A stretch of 50,094 bases of DNA from Flavobacteriaceae bacterium UBA1115 (GCA_002313325.1 DCBE01000003.1:1-50094), one strand, 5' to 3'. Positions 34,525 to 43,162 are shown, numbered from the stretch's first letter. A program made the numbers and translations. Notes: generated by a model from the sequence alone, not told the origin.

Positions 34525-34937
34525 AGGTAGTTGTCAGAAATACGCGCTTTTTGTTGCTGAATCTTTTTAAAAAAGTCACGTACATTTTTAGATTTCGATG
34601 AGATGCCAATCTTGTGGTGCTCCATGTGAATGCTATAGACCTCTCCCGTCCCTTTAAATATGTTTAGCTTGTAGTAAGGAATAATCAAGCCGTAAGTTTC
34701 TAGCAGCGATCTAAAACGAAGAATGATGCCATTTGGACGCAATTCGATATTACAGGTGTTGTCATTGTGGTCTAAAACAAAGAGGGAGTCAATTTCTTTA
34801 CTGCTCGAAACCACATACAGTTTGGGAGAACCCACACCTCCTAATTTAAGTCGGTTCATCAGGGTGAAGGGCTTGCCTACCAGCGTATCTATAGATTCAC
34901 GCTGGGCTTTGTTGTTGTAAGATACATTTGCTAGCAT
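34521..34937 (-). CDS. conserved-looking protein of unknown function
   Basis: I do not recognise a named family. The protein has 138 residues from the ATG at 34937, is mixed alpha/beta, and has no signal peptide or membrane helix. It contains SPKLYVVSSSKEIDSLFV, CNIELRPNGIILRFRSLLE and a basic C-terminus FFKKIQQQKARISDNYL. The alternating strand pattern around residues 45-115 suggests a small beta-rich domain. The open frame reaches 34955, but a perfect TATCTTTG promoter box at 34949-34942 excludes that start. It is divergent from argS and its stop shares TTAA with the end of the pseudogene. It appears to be under coding constraint since no stops interrupt it. Confidence 0.75.
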   Translation of the reverse strand: MLANVSYNNKAQRESIDTLVGKPFTLMNRLKLGGVGSPKLYVVSSSKEIDSLFVLDHNDNTCNIELRPNGIILRFRSLLETYGLIIPYYKLNIFKGTGEVYSIHMEHHKIGISSKSKNVRDFFKKIQQQKARISDNYL

Positions 34938-34941
34938 TTTA

Positions 34942-34949
34942 CAAAGATA
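34942..34949 (-). promoter_or_regulatory. -7 promoter box of the 34521-34937 gene (near-leaderless)
   Basis: TATCTTTG on the minus strand matches TAnnTTTG exactly and ends 4 bases before the ATG at 34937. No -33 box at standard distance is obvious. It lies back to back with the argS promoter, only 32 bases between the two -7 boxes, so RNA polymerase could not occupy both at once. Confidence 0.55.
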
Positions 34950-34959
34950 GGACAAATGC

Positions 34960-34989
34960 GTTGCAACCTGTTGGAATCACTTATCTTTG
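34960..34989 (+). promoter_or_regulatory. argS promoter
   Basis: GTTG (34960-34963), an 18-base spacer and TATCTTTG (34982-34989) fit the Bacteroidota promoter with one mismatch in the -33 element. The box ends 10 bases before the ATG at 35000, so the leader would be only a few bases. It rules out the longer frame beginning at 34928. Confidence 0.7.
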
Positions 34990-34999
34990 TATTCGATAT

Positions 35000-36775
35000 A
35001 TGCGTATGGATCATATAATTAAAAAACAACTGGTTGCATACTTTGCCACAAACTATGGCAAAACACTAAAACGTATTGAAATTCAATCCACCAAGCCTCA
35101 ATTTGAGGGCGATTTGACTGTGGTTGTATTTCCGCTGTTGAAGTTGGCTCCCAAAAAACCAGCTGATTTGGCAGCAGAGTTGGGAGACTATCTCCAAGCT
35201 GAAGTTGCAGAAATTGCTTCTTATAATGTGGTGCAAGGTTTTTTAAATATTGAGATATCAACAGCATATTATTTCAAGGCATTGAAAAATATTCTTGCCG
35301 ATTCACATTTTGGCATAAAAACTGTTAATGAAGCTGCTGATAAAATCCTCGTTGAATATTCCTCACCAAACACCAACAAACCGTTGCACATGGGCCACAT
35401 TAGAAATAATTTATTGGGTGCTTCTGTAGCCAACATATTGTCTGCCAACGGCCAAAACGTACACACCACTCAAATCATCAACGATAGAGGCATCCATATC
35501 TGTAAGTCCATGGTAGCATGGGAGCAGTTTGGAAACGGTGAAACACCAGCAAATGCCAAGCTAAAGGGGGATGCATTGGTAGGTAAATACTACGTTCTTT
35601 TTGAGCAGCAATACAAAAAGGAAATGGCTGATTTGATAGCTGACGGAGCTGATCAAGAAACTGCTAAAAACACGGCTCCTATTATGTTGCAGGCAAAAGA
35701 CATGCTGATTCGTTGGGAACAAAAAGATGCTTTGGTCTTTGCTTTATGGGAAAAAATGAATGCTTGGGTATATGAAGGTTTTGACGAAACCTATAAGCGT
35801 TTGGGTGTTCAGTTCGATTCTTATTATTATGAAAGCAACACCTACGTATTGGGTAAAGAAATTATTGCTGAAGGAATTGATAAAGGCGTGTTTTTCAAAA
35901 AAGACGACGGTTCAGTTTGGGTAGATTTGACCGACGAAGGTCTTGATGAAAAACTGTTGCTACGTTCTGATGGCACTTCTGTGTACATGACACAAGACCT
36001 TGGAACAGCACGATTGCGCTATTCCGACCATCCTGATATGAAGGGTATGGTTTACACGGTTGGAAATGAACAAGATTATCACTTCAAGGTATTATTTCTT
36101 GTGTTGAAGAAATTGGGCTATACGTGGGCAGATCAGTTGCATCACTTGAGTTATGGTATGGTTGATTTGCCAAGCGGAAAGATGAAGAGTCGTGAGGGAA
36201 CGGTAGTAGATGCCGATGCACTTATTACCCAAATGCAGGACACTGCCAAGCAGATTTCACAAGAGTTGGGTAAGCTAGATGGTATGTCTGAGGCGGAAAA
36301 AGAATCGCTTTATCACACTGTTGGTATGGGTGCTTTAAAATATTATATCCTAAAAGTTGACCCAAAGAAACGCATCTTATTTGATCCCAAGGCTTCTGTA
36401 GATTTTACAGGAAATACGGGGCCATTTATACAATATACCCATGCGCGTATTCAATCTATTTTACGCAAATCTTCGGAAAGTGATTTTAATATCGAAGACC
36501 TAACTTCGCTATACGACAAAGAAAAGACAGTATTGAAAACCTTACTACAATTTCCTGCTACTATTGAAGCTTCTGCTAAGCAATACAGCCCGGCTTTGAT
36601 TGCCAACTATCTATATGAGTTAGTTAAGCAGTTTAATTCATACTACCAAGAGGTACCCATACTTGTTACGGATAAGGCGCAGCAATCTTTCAGGGTGTCT
36701 TTGTGCGGTGCCGTGGCGGACGTTATTGCAAAAGCCCTTGGTCTTTTGGGCATTGATGCTCCAGAAAGAATGTAA
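35000..36775 (+). CDS. argS: arginyl-tRNA synthetase
   Basis: Class I synthetase charging tRNA-Arg. It has 591 residues from MRMDHIIKK (an ATG two codons in, at 35006, is equally possible). The N-terminal tRNA-binding domain has FEGDLTVVVFPLLKLA. The HIGH motif is HMGH (130-133) in SSPNTNKPLHMGH. The KMSKS counterpart is GKMKSREGTVV, the usual divergent form in ArgS. The C-terminal DALR anticodon domain ends near RMlike APERM. The frame is open to 34928, but the promoter within that stretch shows the extension is not translated. Confidence 0.98.
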   Translation: MRMDHIIKKQLVAYFATNYGKTLKRIEIQSTKPQFEGDLTVVVFPLLKLAPKKPADLAAELGDYLQAEVAEIASYNVVQGFLNIEISTAYYFKALKNILADSHFGIKTVNEAADKILVEYSSPNTNKPLHMGHIRNNLLGASVANILSANGQNVHTTQIINDRGIHICKSMVAWEQFGNGETPANAKLKGDALVGKYYVLFEQQYKKEMADLIADGADQETAKNTAPIMLQAKDMLIRWEQKDALVFALWEKMNAWVYEGFDETYKRLGVQFDSYYYESNTYVLGKEIIAEGIDKGVFFKKDDGSVWVDLTDEGLDEKLLLRSDGTSVYMTQDLGTARLRYSDHPDMKGMVYTVGNEQDYHFKVLFLVLKKLGYTWADQLHHLSYGMVDLPSGKMKSREGTVVDADALITQMQDTAKQISQELGKLDGMSEAEKESLYHTVGMGALKYYILKVDPKKRILFDPKASVDFTGNTGPFIQYTHARIQSILRKSSESDFNIEDLTSLYDKEKTVLKTLLQFPATIEASAKQYSPALIANYLYELVKQFNSYYQEVPILVTDKAQQSFRVSLCGAVADVIAKALGLLGIDAPERM

Positions 36776-36804
36776 AAAAAAGCCTCGAAAATCGAGGCCT
36801 TTTT
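36775..36804. terminator. bidirectional terminator between argS and proteorhodopsin
   Basis: GCCTCGA (36782-36788), loop AAA, TCGAGGC (36792-36798), with A-rich sequence before and T-rich sequence after (CTTTTT). On the plus strand it ends argS transcripts, and on the minus strand the A-run becomes a U-run ending the proteorhodopsin transcript. The two genes converge here. Confidence 0.85.
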
Positions 36805-36824
36805 AAATACTATTTAGATTTTGT

Positions 36825-37556
36825 TTATTTTTTAGAAGCAACCGCCGCAGCGTAAACTACTAAACCAAAACCAACTTTGTTGATAGCATCACCAATGTTA
36901 TACACAACATCCATGTCTAAATTTATAGCGGAGATGAAAGAATACCATTGACCATCAGCTGTACCTAACATATAACCTAATGGGTAAATTGCCCATCCGA
37001 TAAGTACAAAAAGTGTTAATGTTTTGTGTGCTTTTTCAACCGCTCCACCCGCAGATGCAGCAAGCTTAGCTAGCTCACCAAATTTGATTAGATATGCAAT
37101 GTAAAAATAAGCTAGACCTGAAGCAAGACCCCAAAGTGCAGGCATTGCAGTACCGCCGTCAGCAACTTCACCGAAGTAACCTGTAACAAGCATCACAAGT
37201 GAAGCCCAGATTAATGTCTTAAGGTGTTTGGTTGTTGCACCAGCAGCCTTAAGTATTAAATAGAACTCAACACACATCAATGGAACTGTTAGTATCCAGT
37301 CGATGTAACGGATTTCTGTAGTAACGCCTCCAGAAGTAGCAGCCTCTCTCATGTAGTAGTAGTGTACTGCCGCAATAAAGGTAATTAAACCAGATACCAG
37401 AATTGAGGTTCTCCATTTACTATCAAATTGAGGTAGTGATAGAAAGAAAAAAGCTGAAGCAGCTGTCATCGCCATCGTACCTAAAAAGAAAGTAAAGTTA
37501 ACGGGATCACTAAGATCCGCATTTCCAATGAATGAAATAAAATTAGTAAGTGTCAT
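36825..37556 (-). CDS. proteorhodopsin, green-type light-driven proton pump
   Basis: Seven-helix retinal protein of the inner membrane that exports protons in light. It has 243 residues. Asp86 (RYIDW; proton acceptor, Asp97 in the reference protein), Thr90 and Glu97 (donor, Glu108) form the DTE proton-pump triad. His65 partners the acceptor and Lys227 (NKVGF) binds retinal. The tuning residue is Met94 (position 105), which flavobacterial green-absorbing pumps carry. It is not a sodium (NDQ) or chloride (NTQ) pump. The gene is monocistronic, ends at a bidirectional terminator, and diverges from blh, which makes retinal. No carotenoid genes are in the window. Confidence 0.98.
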   Translation of the reverse strand: MTLTNFISFIGNADLSDPVNFTFFLGTMAMTAASAFFFLSLPQFDSKWRTSILVSGLITFIAAVHYYYMREAATSGGVTTEIRYIDWILTVPLMCVEFYLILKAAGATTKHLKTLIWASLVMLVTGYFGEVADGGTAMPALWGLASGLAYFYIAYLIKFGELAKLAASAGGAVEKAHKTLTLFVLIGWAIYPLGYMLGTADGQWYSFISAINLDMDVVYNIGDAINKVGFGLVVYAAAVASKK

Positions 37557-37650
37557 AATTTTTTAATTATATTTTGTTGATCGCAAGGTAAAAAAAATTA
37601 AACAAACTGTGTATATTTCAATAAATATTTTGCGATATTGTTAAAAACTT

Positions 37651-38538
37651 ATGTTTCAAATTAAACATTTCGACATCCAGAAAATCCTTATCACACTGAT
37701 TTGTACAATGTTAGGGGTTTTATTACCCGATATGTTTCTGACCTTTTTGGCTGCTATTAATGTGTTAACAATCGGTATCATTCACGGTGCAAATGACTTA
37801 TATATTGTGTCAAAAATTAGGAGAACGACAACAAAACAACATTTTAGCTACCTATTTATTATTTACATTTTGTTTGTTTTTATTATGGTTTTGGCACTCT
37901 ATCGTTTTCCGCTTTGGTCCTTATTGTTGTTCGTAGCTATAAGTTCATTTCATTTTGGCGAACAACAATGGTATCAAAAAAAGATTGCCAAATCTGCAAC
38001 GGTTCATTTCTTCTATGCCGCCTTTGGCTTTATGCTTTTTGCACTACTTTTCTACACACACAAATCCCAGACGGCAAATATTATTTTAGAAATTACAAAA
38101 GCACAATCTCCCGGTTATTTATTTGACCGTTTTTTGATGTTCGCTTCTAGTATATTTATAATTTCCTTAATTATTATTTACAAGCAAATCAAGTTACAAC
38201 TATTCATACAGGCAATTGGCTTTTTGTCTTTACTCCTTCTTTTTTCACAAACCTCACTACTGTGGTCTTTTTCGGTTTATTTCGTTTTGTGGCACAGTTT
38301 GCCATCGCTCAAAGAACAAGCAACAGTGTTGCATTCACATGATTCTAGTCCTATTCGTTCTTATGTTAAATCTGCTATTCCGTATTGGTTACTTTCTTTA
38401 ATAGGACTAACGGCTGCTATTTTATTTGTTGATAATGAAATCATCTCCTTAACTTCTTTATTCTTTGCTTTTTTGGCTGCCATTACCATCCCACATGTTA
38501 TTGCTATATTTCTGATGCATAAGAAGTATATTTCTTAA
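37651..38538 (+). CDS. blh: Brp/Blh-family beta-carotene 15,15'-dioxygenase
   Basis: Membrane enzyme that cleaves beta-carotene into two molecules of retinal for the adjacent proteorhodopsin. It has 295 residues, with about eight hydrophobic helices. The four conserved iron-binding histidines are visible: His45 (GIIHGANDL), His101 (SSFHFGEQQ), His215 (LWHSLPS) and His282 (TIPHVIA). It diverges from the proteorhodopsin gene with a 94-base gap that should hold both promoters. I could not find a full consensus promoter for either. The DNA is AT-rich, partly because of the hydrophobic protein. Confidence 0.96.
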   Translation: MFQIKHFDIQKILITLICTMLGVLLPDMFLTFLAAINVLTIGIIHGANDLYIVSKIRRTTTKQHFSYLFIIYILFVFIMVLALYRFPLWSLLLFVAISSFHFGEQQWYQKKIAKSATVHFFYAAFGFMLFALLFYTHKSQTANIILEITKAQSPGYLFDRFLMFASSIFIISLIIIYKQIKLQLFIQAIGFLSLLLLFSQTSLLWSFSVYFVLWHSLPSLKEQATVLHSHDSSPIRSYVKSAIPYWLLSLIGLTAAILFVDNEIISLTSLFFAFLAAITIPHVIAIFLMHKKYIS

Positions 38539-38560
38539 TTTAGCCTTTTAGCTTAAATTC

Positions 38561-39883
38561 ATGTTTGAACAGTTTAGTAAACGCTTAGATGCCGCCTTAA
38601 AAACCCTCAAAGGGCATGGGCGCATAACAGAAATTAATGTTGCCGAAACCATGAAAGAAATTCGGCGTGCATTGTTAGATGCCGATGTTAATTTCAAAAT
38701 CGCCAAATCTTTCACCCAGCGCGTAAAAGACAAAGCCATTGGTCAGAAGGTATTGTCAGATTTGCGCCCGGGTCAGTTACTTGTCAAAATTGTACAAGAT
38801 GAGTTGACCGACCTACTTGGAGGTCATAAACAAGATATCTCCGTTACTGGAAAACCTGCTGTTATTTTGATGAGTGGTTTGCAAGGCTCTGGTAAAACAA
38901 CATGTTCAGCTAAACTCGCCAAACACTTGAAAGAAAAACAATCTAAGCGTGTCCTGTTGGTTGCATGTGACATATACCGGCCTGCTGCTATTGACCAATT
39001 AAAGATTTTAGGAGAACAAATTGAAGTTCCTGTATTTGCTGAGCTCGAAAATAAAAACCCTGTTGAAATTGCTAAAAAAGCGCTGCAACATGCCAAATCA
39101 AATCAATACAATGTTGTAATTGTCGATACCGCTGGTCGCTTGGCAATAGACGAGGAACTCATGCTGGAGATTGAGAATATCCATAAGACTGTCAAACCCA
39201 CCGAAACCCTGTTTGTGGTAGATGCCATGATGGGGCAAGATGCTGTAAACACCGCTAAAGCATTTCACGACTTACTCCAATTTGATGGTGTAGTGCTAAC
39301 CAAAATGGATGGTGACACACGTGGTGGTGCTGCGCTATCTATTAAATCGGTGGTAGATAAACCCATAAAATTTATTGGTACCGGTGAAAAAATAGATGCC
39401 CTAGGTGTTTTTCATCCCAACAGGATGGCCGACCGTATCTTGGGAATGGGCGATGTGGTATCCCTCGTGGAACGCGCACAAGAACAAGTCGACGAAGAAG
39501 AAGCCAAGCGCATTGAGAAGAAAATTGCGAAGAACCAATTTGGTTATGATGACTTTTTAAGTCAGCTCAAGCAAGTGCAGCGCATGGGTTCCATGAAAGA
39601 TTTGGTAGGGATGATTCCAGGAGCTAGTAAGGCATTAAATGGTACTGAAATTGACGAAGATGCCTTCAATGGCGTTGAAGCCTTAATACAATCTATGACA
39701 CCTAAGGAACGCCAACAGCCCAAGCTTTTGAATTACAGTCGCAAAAAGCGCATTGCCAAAGGCGCAGGACTACAAATGGACGATATTAATAAGCTGGTAA
39801 AACAGTTTGAGCAAATGAGTAAGATGATGAAAATGATGCGTGGAGGTAAATCTTCCAAGCTGACGCAAATGTTTGGAAAATGA
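38561..39883 (+). CDS. ffh: signal recognition particle protein Ffh
   Basis: GTPase and signal-sequence binder that delivers nascent membrane proteins to FtsY and SecY. It has 440 residues. The N domain is about 1-90. The G domain has the P-loop GLQGSGKT (106-113), DTAGR (189-193) and TKMD (247-250) with GDTRGGAAL. The methionine-rich M domain follows (about 320-440), ending MMKMMRGGKSSKLTQMFGK. The start is 22 bases after blh, so some read-through from blh is possible. The stop overlaps the folD start by four bases. Confidence 0.98.
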   Translation: MFEQFSKRLDAALKTLKGHGRITEINVAETMKEIRRALLDADVNFKIAKSFTQRVKDKAIGQKVLSDLRPGQLLVKIVQDELTDLLGGHKQDISVTGKPAVILMSGLQGSGKTTCSAKLAKHLKEKQSKRVLLVACDIYRPAAIDQLKILGEQIEVPVFAELENKNPVEIAKKALQHAKSNQYNVVIVDTAGRLAIDEELMLEIENIHKTVKPTETLFVVDAMMGQDAVNTAKAFHDLLQFDGVVLTKMDGDTRGGAALSIKSVVDKPIKFIGTGEKIDALGVFHPNRMADRILGMGDVVSLVERAQEQVDEEEAKRIEKKIAKNQFGYDDFLSQLKQVQRMGSMKDLVGMIPGASKALNGTEIDEDAFNGVEALIQSMTPKERQQPKLLNYSRKKRIAKGAGLQMDDINKLVKQFEQMSKMMKMMRGGKSSKLTQMFGK

Positions 39884-40761
39884 GTATAATTTTAGATGGA
39901 AAGGCCACCTCGAATCAGATTAAGGAAGAGCTGACAATACAGGTAAAACAAATTAAAGATGCTGGAAAGCGTCCGCCGCATTTGGCAGCCGTACTTGTAG
40001 GTAACGACGGCGCAAGCCTTACCTATGTCGGCAGCAAGGTCCGGTCTTGTGAGCGTATAGGCTACCATTCAACCCTAACAAAACTTGATGATGACATTTC
40101 CCAAGAAGCACTACTCGATACTATCGAAAAACTAAACAACGATCCCTTGATCGATGGCTTTATTGTGCAATTGCCTTTACCCAAGCACATTGATAAGGAA
40201 GTGGTGCTTCACGCCATCAACCCAAACAAAGATGTAGACGGATTTCACCCAACCAATTTTGGTAAAATGGCATTGGGCATGCAAACCTTTATCCCCGCTA
40301 CGCCTTTTGGTATCATGGAACTGATTAAGCGCTACAAACTAGATATCAGCGGAAAACATGCCGTGGTCATTGGTCGCAGTCATATTGTGGGCAAACCAAT
40401 GAGTATTTTGCTTTCGGAAAAAGGAAATCCTGGAAATGCTACTGTCACACTCACACACAGCAGAACCAAAAACCTAGCTGATATTACTAAGGAAGCAGAT
40501 ATTGTTGTTTCTGCTTTGGGCGTTCCCAATTTTCTAACGGCGGATATGGTTAAGGACGGAGCCGTCATAATTGATGTTGGTATTACACGCGTTCCTGATG
40601 CCGACCATCCCAAAGGTTATGTCATTGTTGGTGATGTTCACTTTGATCAAGTCAAGGAAAAGGCCAGCTATATCACACCCGTGCCAGGTGGTGTGGGGCC
40701 CATGACCATCGCCATGCTTTTGAAAAACACCATGTTGTCCTACCAACGCAATCAAGATTAA
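39880..40761 (+). CDS. folD: bifunctional methylenetetrahydrofolate dehydrogenase/cyclohydrolase
   Basis: Cytosolic enzyme interconverting 5,10-methylene-THF and 10-formyl-THF for purine and formyl-Met synthesis. It has 293 residues. Catalytic Tyr49 and Lys53 are in YVGSK. KDVDGFHPTNFG, the Rossmann VVIGRSHIVGKPMSILL and the C-terminal TPVPGGVGPMTIAMLLKNT are diagnostic. It overlaps ffh by ATGA and queE by TAATG, making an ffh-folD-queE unit. Confidence 0.98.
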   Translation: MSIILDGKATSNQIKEELTIQVKQIKDAGKRPPHLAAVLVGNDGASLTYVGSKVRSCERIGYHSTLTKLDDDISQEALLDTIEKLNNDPLIDGFIVQLPLPKHIDKEVVLHAINPNKDVDGFHPTNFGKMALGMQTFIPATPFGIMELIKRYKLDISGKHAVVIGRSHIVGKPMSILLSEKGNPGNATVTLTHSRTKNLADITKEADIVVSALGVPNFLTADMVKDGAVIIDVGITRVPDADHPKGYVIVGDVHFDQVKEKASYITPVPGGVGPMTIAMLLKNTMLSYQRNQD

Positions 40762-41390
40762 TGCACCCCGTACTTAAAAAAGCTGTTGATTCTGGCCTCG
40801 CACTTCCCCTGATGGAAGCATTCTACACAATTCAAGGGGAGGGCTTTCACAAAGGCAGCGCTGCTTTTTTTATTCGTATAGGCGGTTGTGATGTGGGTTG
40901 TCACTGGTGTGATGTTAAGGAAAGTTGGGATGCCAATTTGCATCCTCCTACCTATATTGAAGAAATTGTGTCGCAGGCCAAGTCGTATGCCGATACCGTA
41001 GTGGTTACGGGTGGAGAACCCCTTATGTGGGACATGAATCCGCTTACAAAAGCTTTGCAAGCTGCGGGTATGAAAACCCATATCGAAACCTCTGGTGCCT
41101 ATCCGTTGTCTGGAAATTGGGATTGGGTTTGCCTGTCTCCAAAGAAACGCATGCTGCCAAAACCAGCAATTTATAAGGAAGCTGATGAGTTGAAAGTGAT
41201 TGTATACAATAAAGACGACTTACAGTTTGCTGAAAAACAAGCTTTAGGCGTTGCCGATACCTGCAAGTTATACCTGCAGCCCGAGTGGAGTAGAAGAGAC
41301 ACGGCCATTCCGCTAATCGTTACGCATGTACTGGAAAATCCGCAGTGGATGGCATCTTTGCAAACGCATAAATACCTAAAAATCCCGTAG
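40761..41390 (+). CDS. queE: 7-carboxy-7-deazaguanine synthase, QueE
   Basis: Radical SAM enzyme of the queuosine pathway, converting CPH4 into 7-carboxy-7-deazaguanine. It has 209 residues. The iron-sulfur Cys43, Cys47 and Cys50 are in CDVGCHWCD, the QueE CxxxCxxC form. Before it come AFYTIQGEGFHKG, and after it TGGEPLMWDM. The protein ends near LKIP. Other que genes are not in the window. The last base of its TAG stop is the first base of the GTG that would have begun the pseudogene. Confidence 0.96.
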   Translation: MHPVLKKAVDSGLALPLMEAFYTIQGEGFHKGSAAFFIRIGGCDVGCHWCDVKESWDANLHPPTYIEEIVSQAKSYADTVVVTGGEPLMWDMNPLTKALQAAGMKTHIETSGAYPLSGNWDWVCLSPKKRMLPKPAIYKEADELKVIVYNKDDLQFAEKQALGVADTCKLYLQPEWSRRDTAIPLIVTHVLENPQWMASLQTHKYLKIP

Positions 41391-41880
41391 TGATAGATCC
41401 AGAAAAGTTTCTCGAGAATGCGGCAAAGGTTGCTTCGGTAAATAATTAATATTTTAAAAAGCTAAGGATACGCAAGCCCAAACAACTTGACAACGTCATG
41501 GGAAAATTACATGAAGAGGCTTTTCAAGAAATAGACTGTTTGTCTTGTGCCAACTGCTGCAAAACCACGGGTCCCTTATTTATTCCTTCCAATATCAAGC
41601 GTATTAGCAAGCGCTTTAAGATGCGTCCAACCGTGATTGAAACCCAATACCTGCACATTGACGAAGGTGGTGATAAGGTGTTGCATCAACTTCCTTGCCC
41701 ATTCCTAGGCATAGATAATTACTGGGGTATCTACTAGGACTGAACCAAAACCTGTCGTGAGTTCCCCCACATCAATAGGGCAAAATTTCATCAAATAACC
41801 AAATAACAGCAAAGAATGTGGCGGTATGTCCAGCGGTATATAGCGTGGTAGAACGACTAAAAGTTGCTTTGCCACAATAA
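41390..41880 (+). pseudogene. broken YkgJ-family cysteine-cluster (metal-chelating) protein gene
   Basis: Formerly a protein of about 163 residues. From a GTG at 41390 the frame reads IDPEKFLENAAKVASVNN, a TAA (41447-41449), then YFKKLRIRKPKQLDNVMGK and the cluster CLSCANCCKTTGPLF, PCPFLGIDNYWGIY, a TAG (41735-41737) and TGA (41741-41743) separated by one codon, and TKTCREFPHINRAKFHQIT. A frameshift near 41795-41810 leads to KNVAVCPAVYSVVERLK and a TAA at 41878-41880. Each stop is one substitution from a likely sense codon, and one cluster Cys (in DNYC of intact relatives) is Trp. The piece 41498-41737 is open but lacks the C-terminal third. The function of the family is not well known. Confidence 0.85.
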
Positions 41881-41892
41881 GTAGTACATTTA
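41863..41892 (+). promoter_or_regulatory. candidate promoter of the LolC/E-type permease gene
   Basis: GTTG (41863-41866), an 18-base spacer and TACATTTA (41885-41892), each with one mismatch from TTTG and TAnnTTTG. It ends 17 bases before the GTG start at 41910 and overlaps the 3' end of the pseudogene. Confidence 0.45.
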
Positions 41893-41909
41893 ACACTTAT
41901 TTAAAGTTA

Positions 41910-43136
41910 GTGAGTTTTACTTGGTTTATCGCAAAGCGCATCATTGGAAACCGTAAGCACAAACGCAGTGTTTCAGGTCCCATAATTTCCATTGGAATCA
42001 TCGCTATTGCCTTGGGTGTGATCACCATGCTTATTGCCTTGGGTACGGGTGTTGGGCTAAAAAATAAAATCGGAGATAAAGTAGCAGCCTTTAGCGGTCA
42101 CGTCCGTGTAACTGCCCTTGGAAATAGCCAGCATCAAGAAACCCCAAAACCATTAGATAATGCAATTCTCTATCAAAACCAACTGCAACAATTGCCCAAT
42201 ACGCTTGTGGTTCAGCCAGTTGCATATGTGCCAGGCGTTATCCTAAACAATACCGCATTTGATGGCATCGTTTTTAAAGGCATAGATGAATGTTTTAACT
42301 CCGATTTTTTTTACTTTTTTGGAGTGTCTGAAACCTTAACCGTACCGACCAAAAATGAAATTTGGATATCAAGAGAGCTGGCAAAAAAACTCTCCATTAA
42401 ATTAGGAGACAGGGTACCGCTTTACTTTGCTTCTTCGCAGACAACAATGCCCAAGCGCAGGAGTTGTACTATCGTAGGTTTGTTTGAGACAGGATTTGCT
42501 GACTACGACGACACCTATGTTATAGGGCATTTGGATATCGTCCGTTCATTGTATGGGTGGGATGAAAATCAAGTTGGTGCTTTTGAGATTTTCCTTAGCG
42601 ATGACACCAACTTAGACTTGGACACCAATGACATTTATGACAGTATAGATGCCATTGTAGATGTGCAGCACGTTGAAGCTCAGTTTCCAGAAATTTTTAA
42701 TTGGATTAGATTATTTGGCACAAATATATCACTGATAATTATCATCATGATAATTGTAGGTGGAGTTAACATGATTACGGCGCTGTTGGTCCTTATTTTG
42801 GAGCAAACGCAACTCGTTGGTATAACTCGTGTATTGGGGGCTAAGGCGGGTTCGTTGCAGCAACTCTTCCTTATACAAGGTGCTTATTTGATTGGCGTTG
42901 GACTTGTTTGGGGCAACTTAATCGGTTTGAGCTTGTTGTTCATACAGCAAAAGACAGGCTTTGTTTCCCTTGATCCAAACACCTATTACGTAAAAGAAGT
43001 GCCCGTTTATATGGATGTTACCACTGTGCTATGGCTCAACGGTCTCACACTGGCTGTCTGCATGGTGCTTCTAGTCTTGCCTTCTTTTATTATTTCAAGG
43101 ATACCTCCAACGCAAGTGCTCAAAATCAATCCGTAG
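41910..43136 (+). CDS. FtsX/LolC-LolE-type ABC transporter permease
   Basis: Inner-membrane permease of the type that releases lipoproteins for transport to the outer membrane. It has 408 residues from a GTG start. One helix lies near the N-terminus (about 25-50, ISIGIIAIALGVITMLIAL), followed by a large periplasmic domain (50-265) and three C-terminal helices (about 270-395), the MacB/FtsX topology. The C-terminal block LVGITRVLGAKAGSLQQLFLIQGAYLIGVG is characteristic (here quoted as ITRVLGAKAGSLQQLF). The ATPase partner (LolD-like) is not adjacent. An unspecified FtsX-family exporter is an alternative. Confidence 0.9.
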   Translation: MSFTWFIAKRIIGNRKHKRSVSGPIISIGIIAIALGVITMLIALGTGVGLKNKIGDKVAAFSGHVRVTALGNSQHQETPKPLDNAILYQNQLQQLPNTLVVQPVAYVPGVILNNTAFDGIVFKGIDECFNSDFFYFFGVSETLTVPTKNEIWISRELAKKLSIKLGDRVPLYFASSQTTMPKRRSCTIVGLFETGFADYDDTYVIGHLDIVRSLYGWDENQVGAFEIFLSDDTNLDLDTNDIYDSIDAIVDVQHVEAQFPEIFNWIRLFGTNISLIIIIMIIVGGVNMITALLVLILEQTQLVGITRVLGAKAGSLQQLFLIQGAYLIGVGLVWGNLIGLSLLFIQQKTGFVSLDPNTYYVKEVPVYMDVTTVLWLNGLTLAVCMVLLVLPSFIISRIPPTQVLKINP

Positions 43137-43162
43137 TCATTGGTTAGCGCATCTCCATTACG

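Noticed and set aside
37557..37650. Promoters for proteorhodopsin and blh
   Set aside because: Only partial matches (TACCTTG without a -33 at proper spacing; ATATTTTG for blh), so no coordinates are claimed.
41498..41737. 79-codon frame as an intact small cysteine-cluster protein
   Set aside because: Homologous sequence is readable on both sides beyond its start and stop, and it lacks the C-terminal Cys residues of the family.
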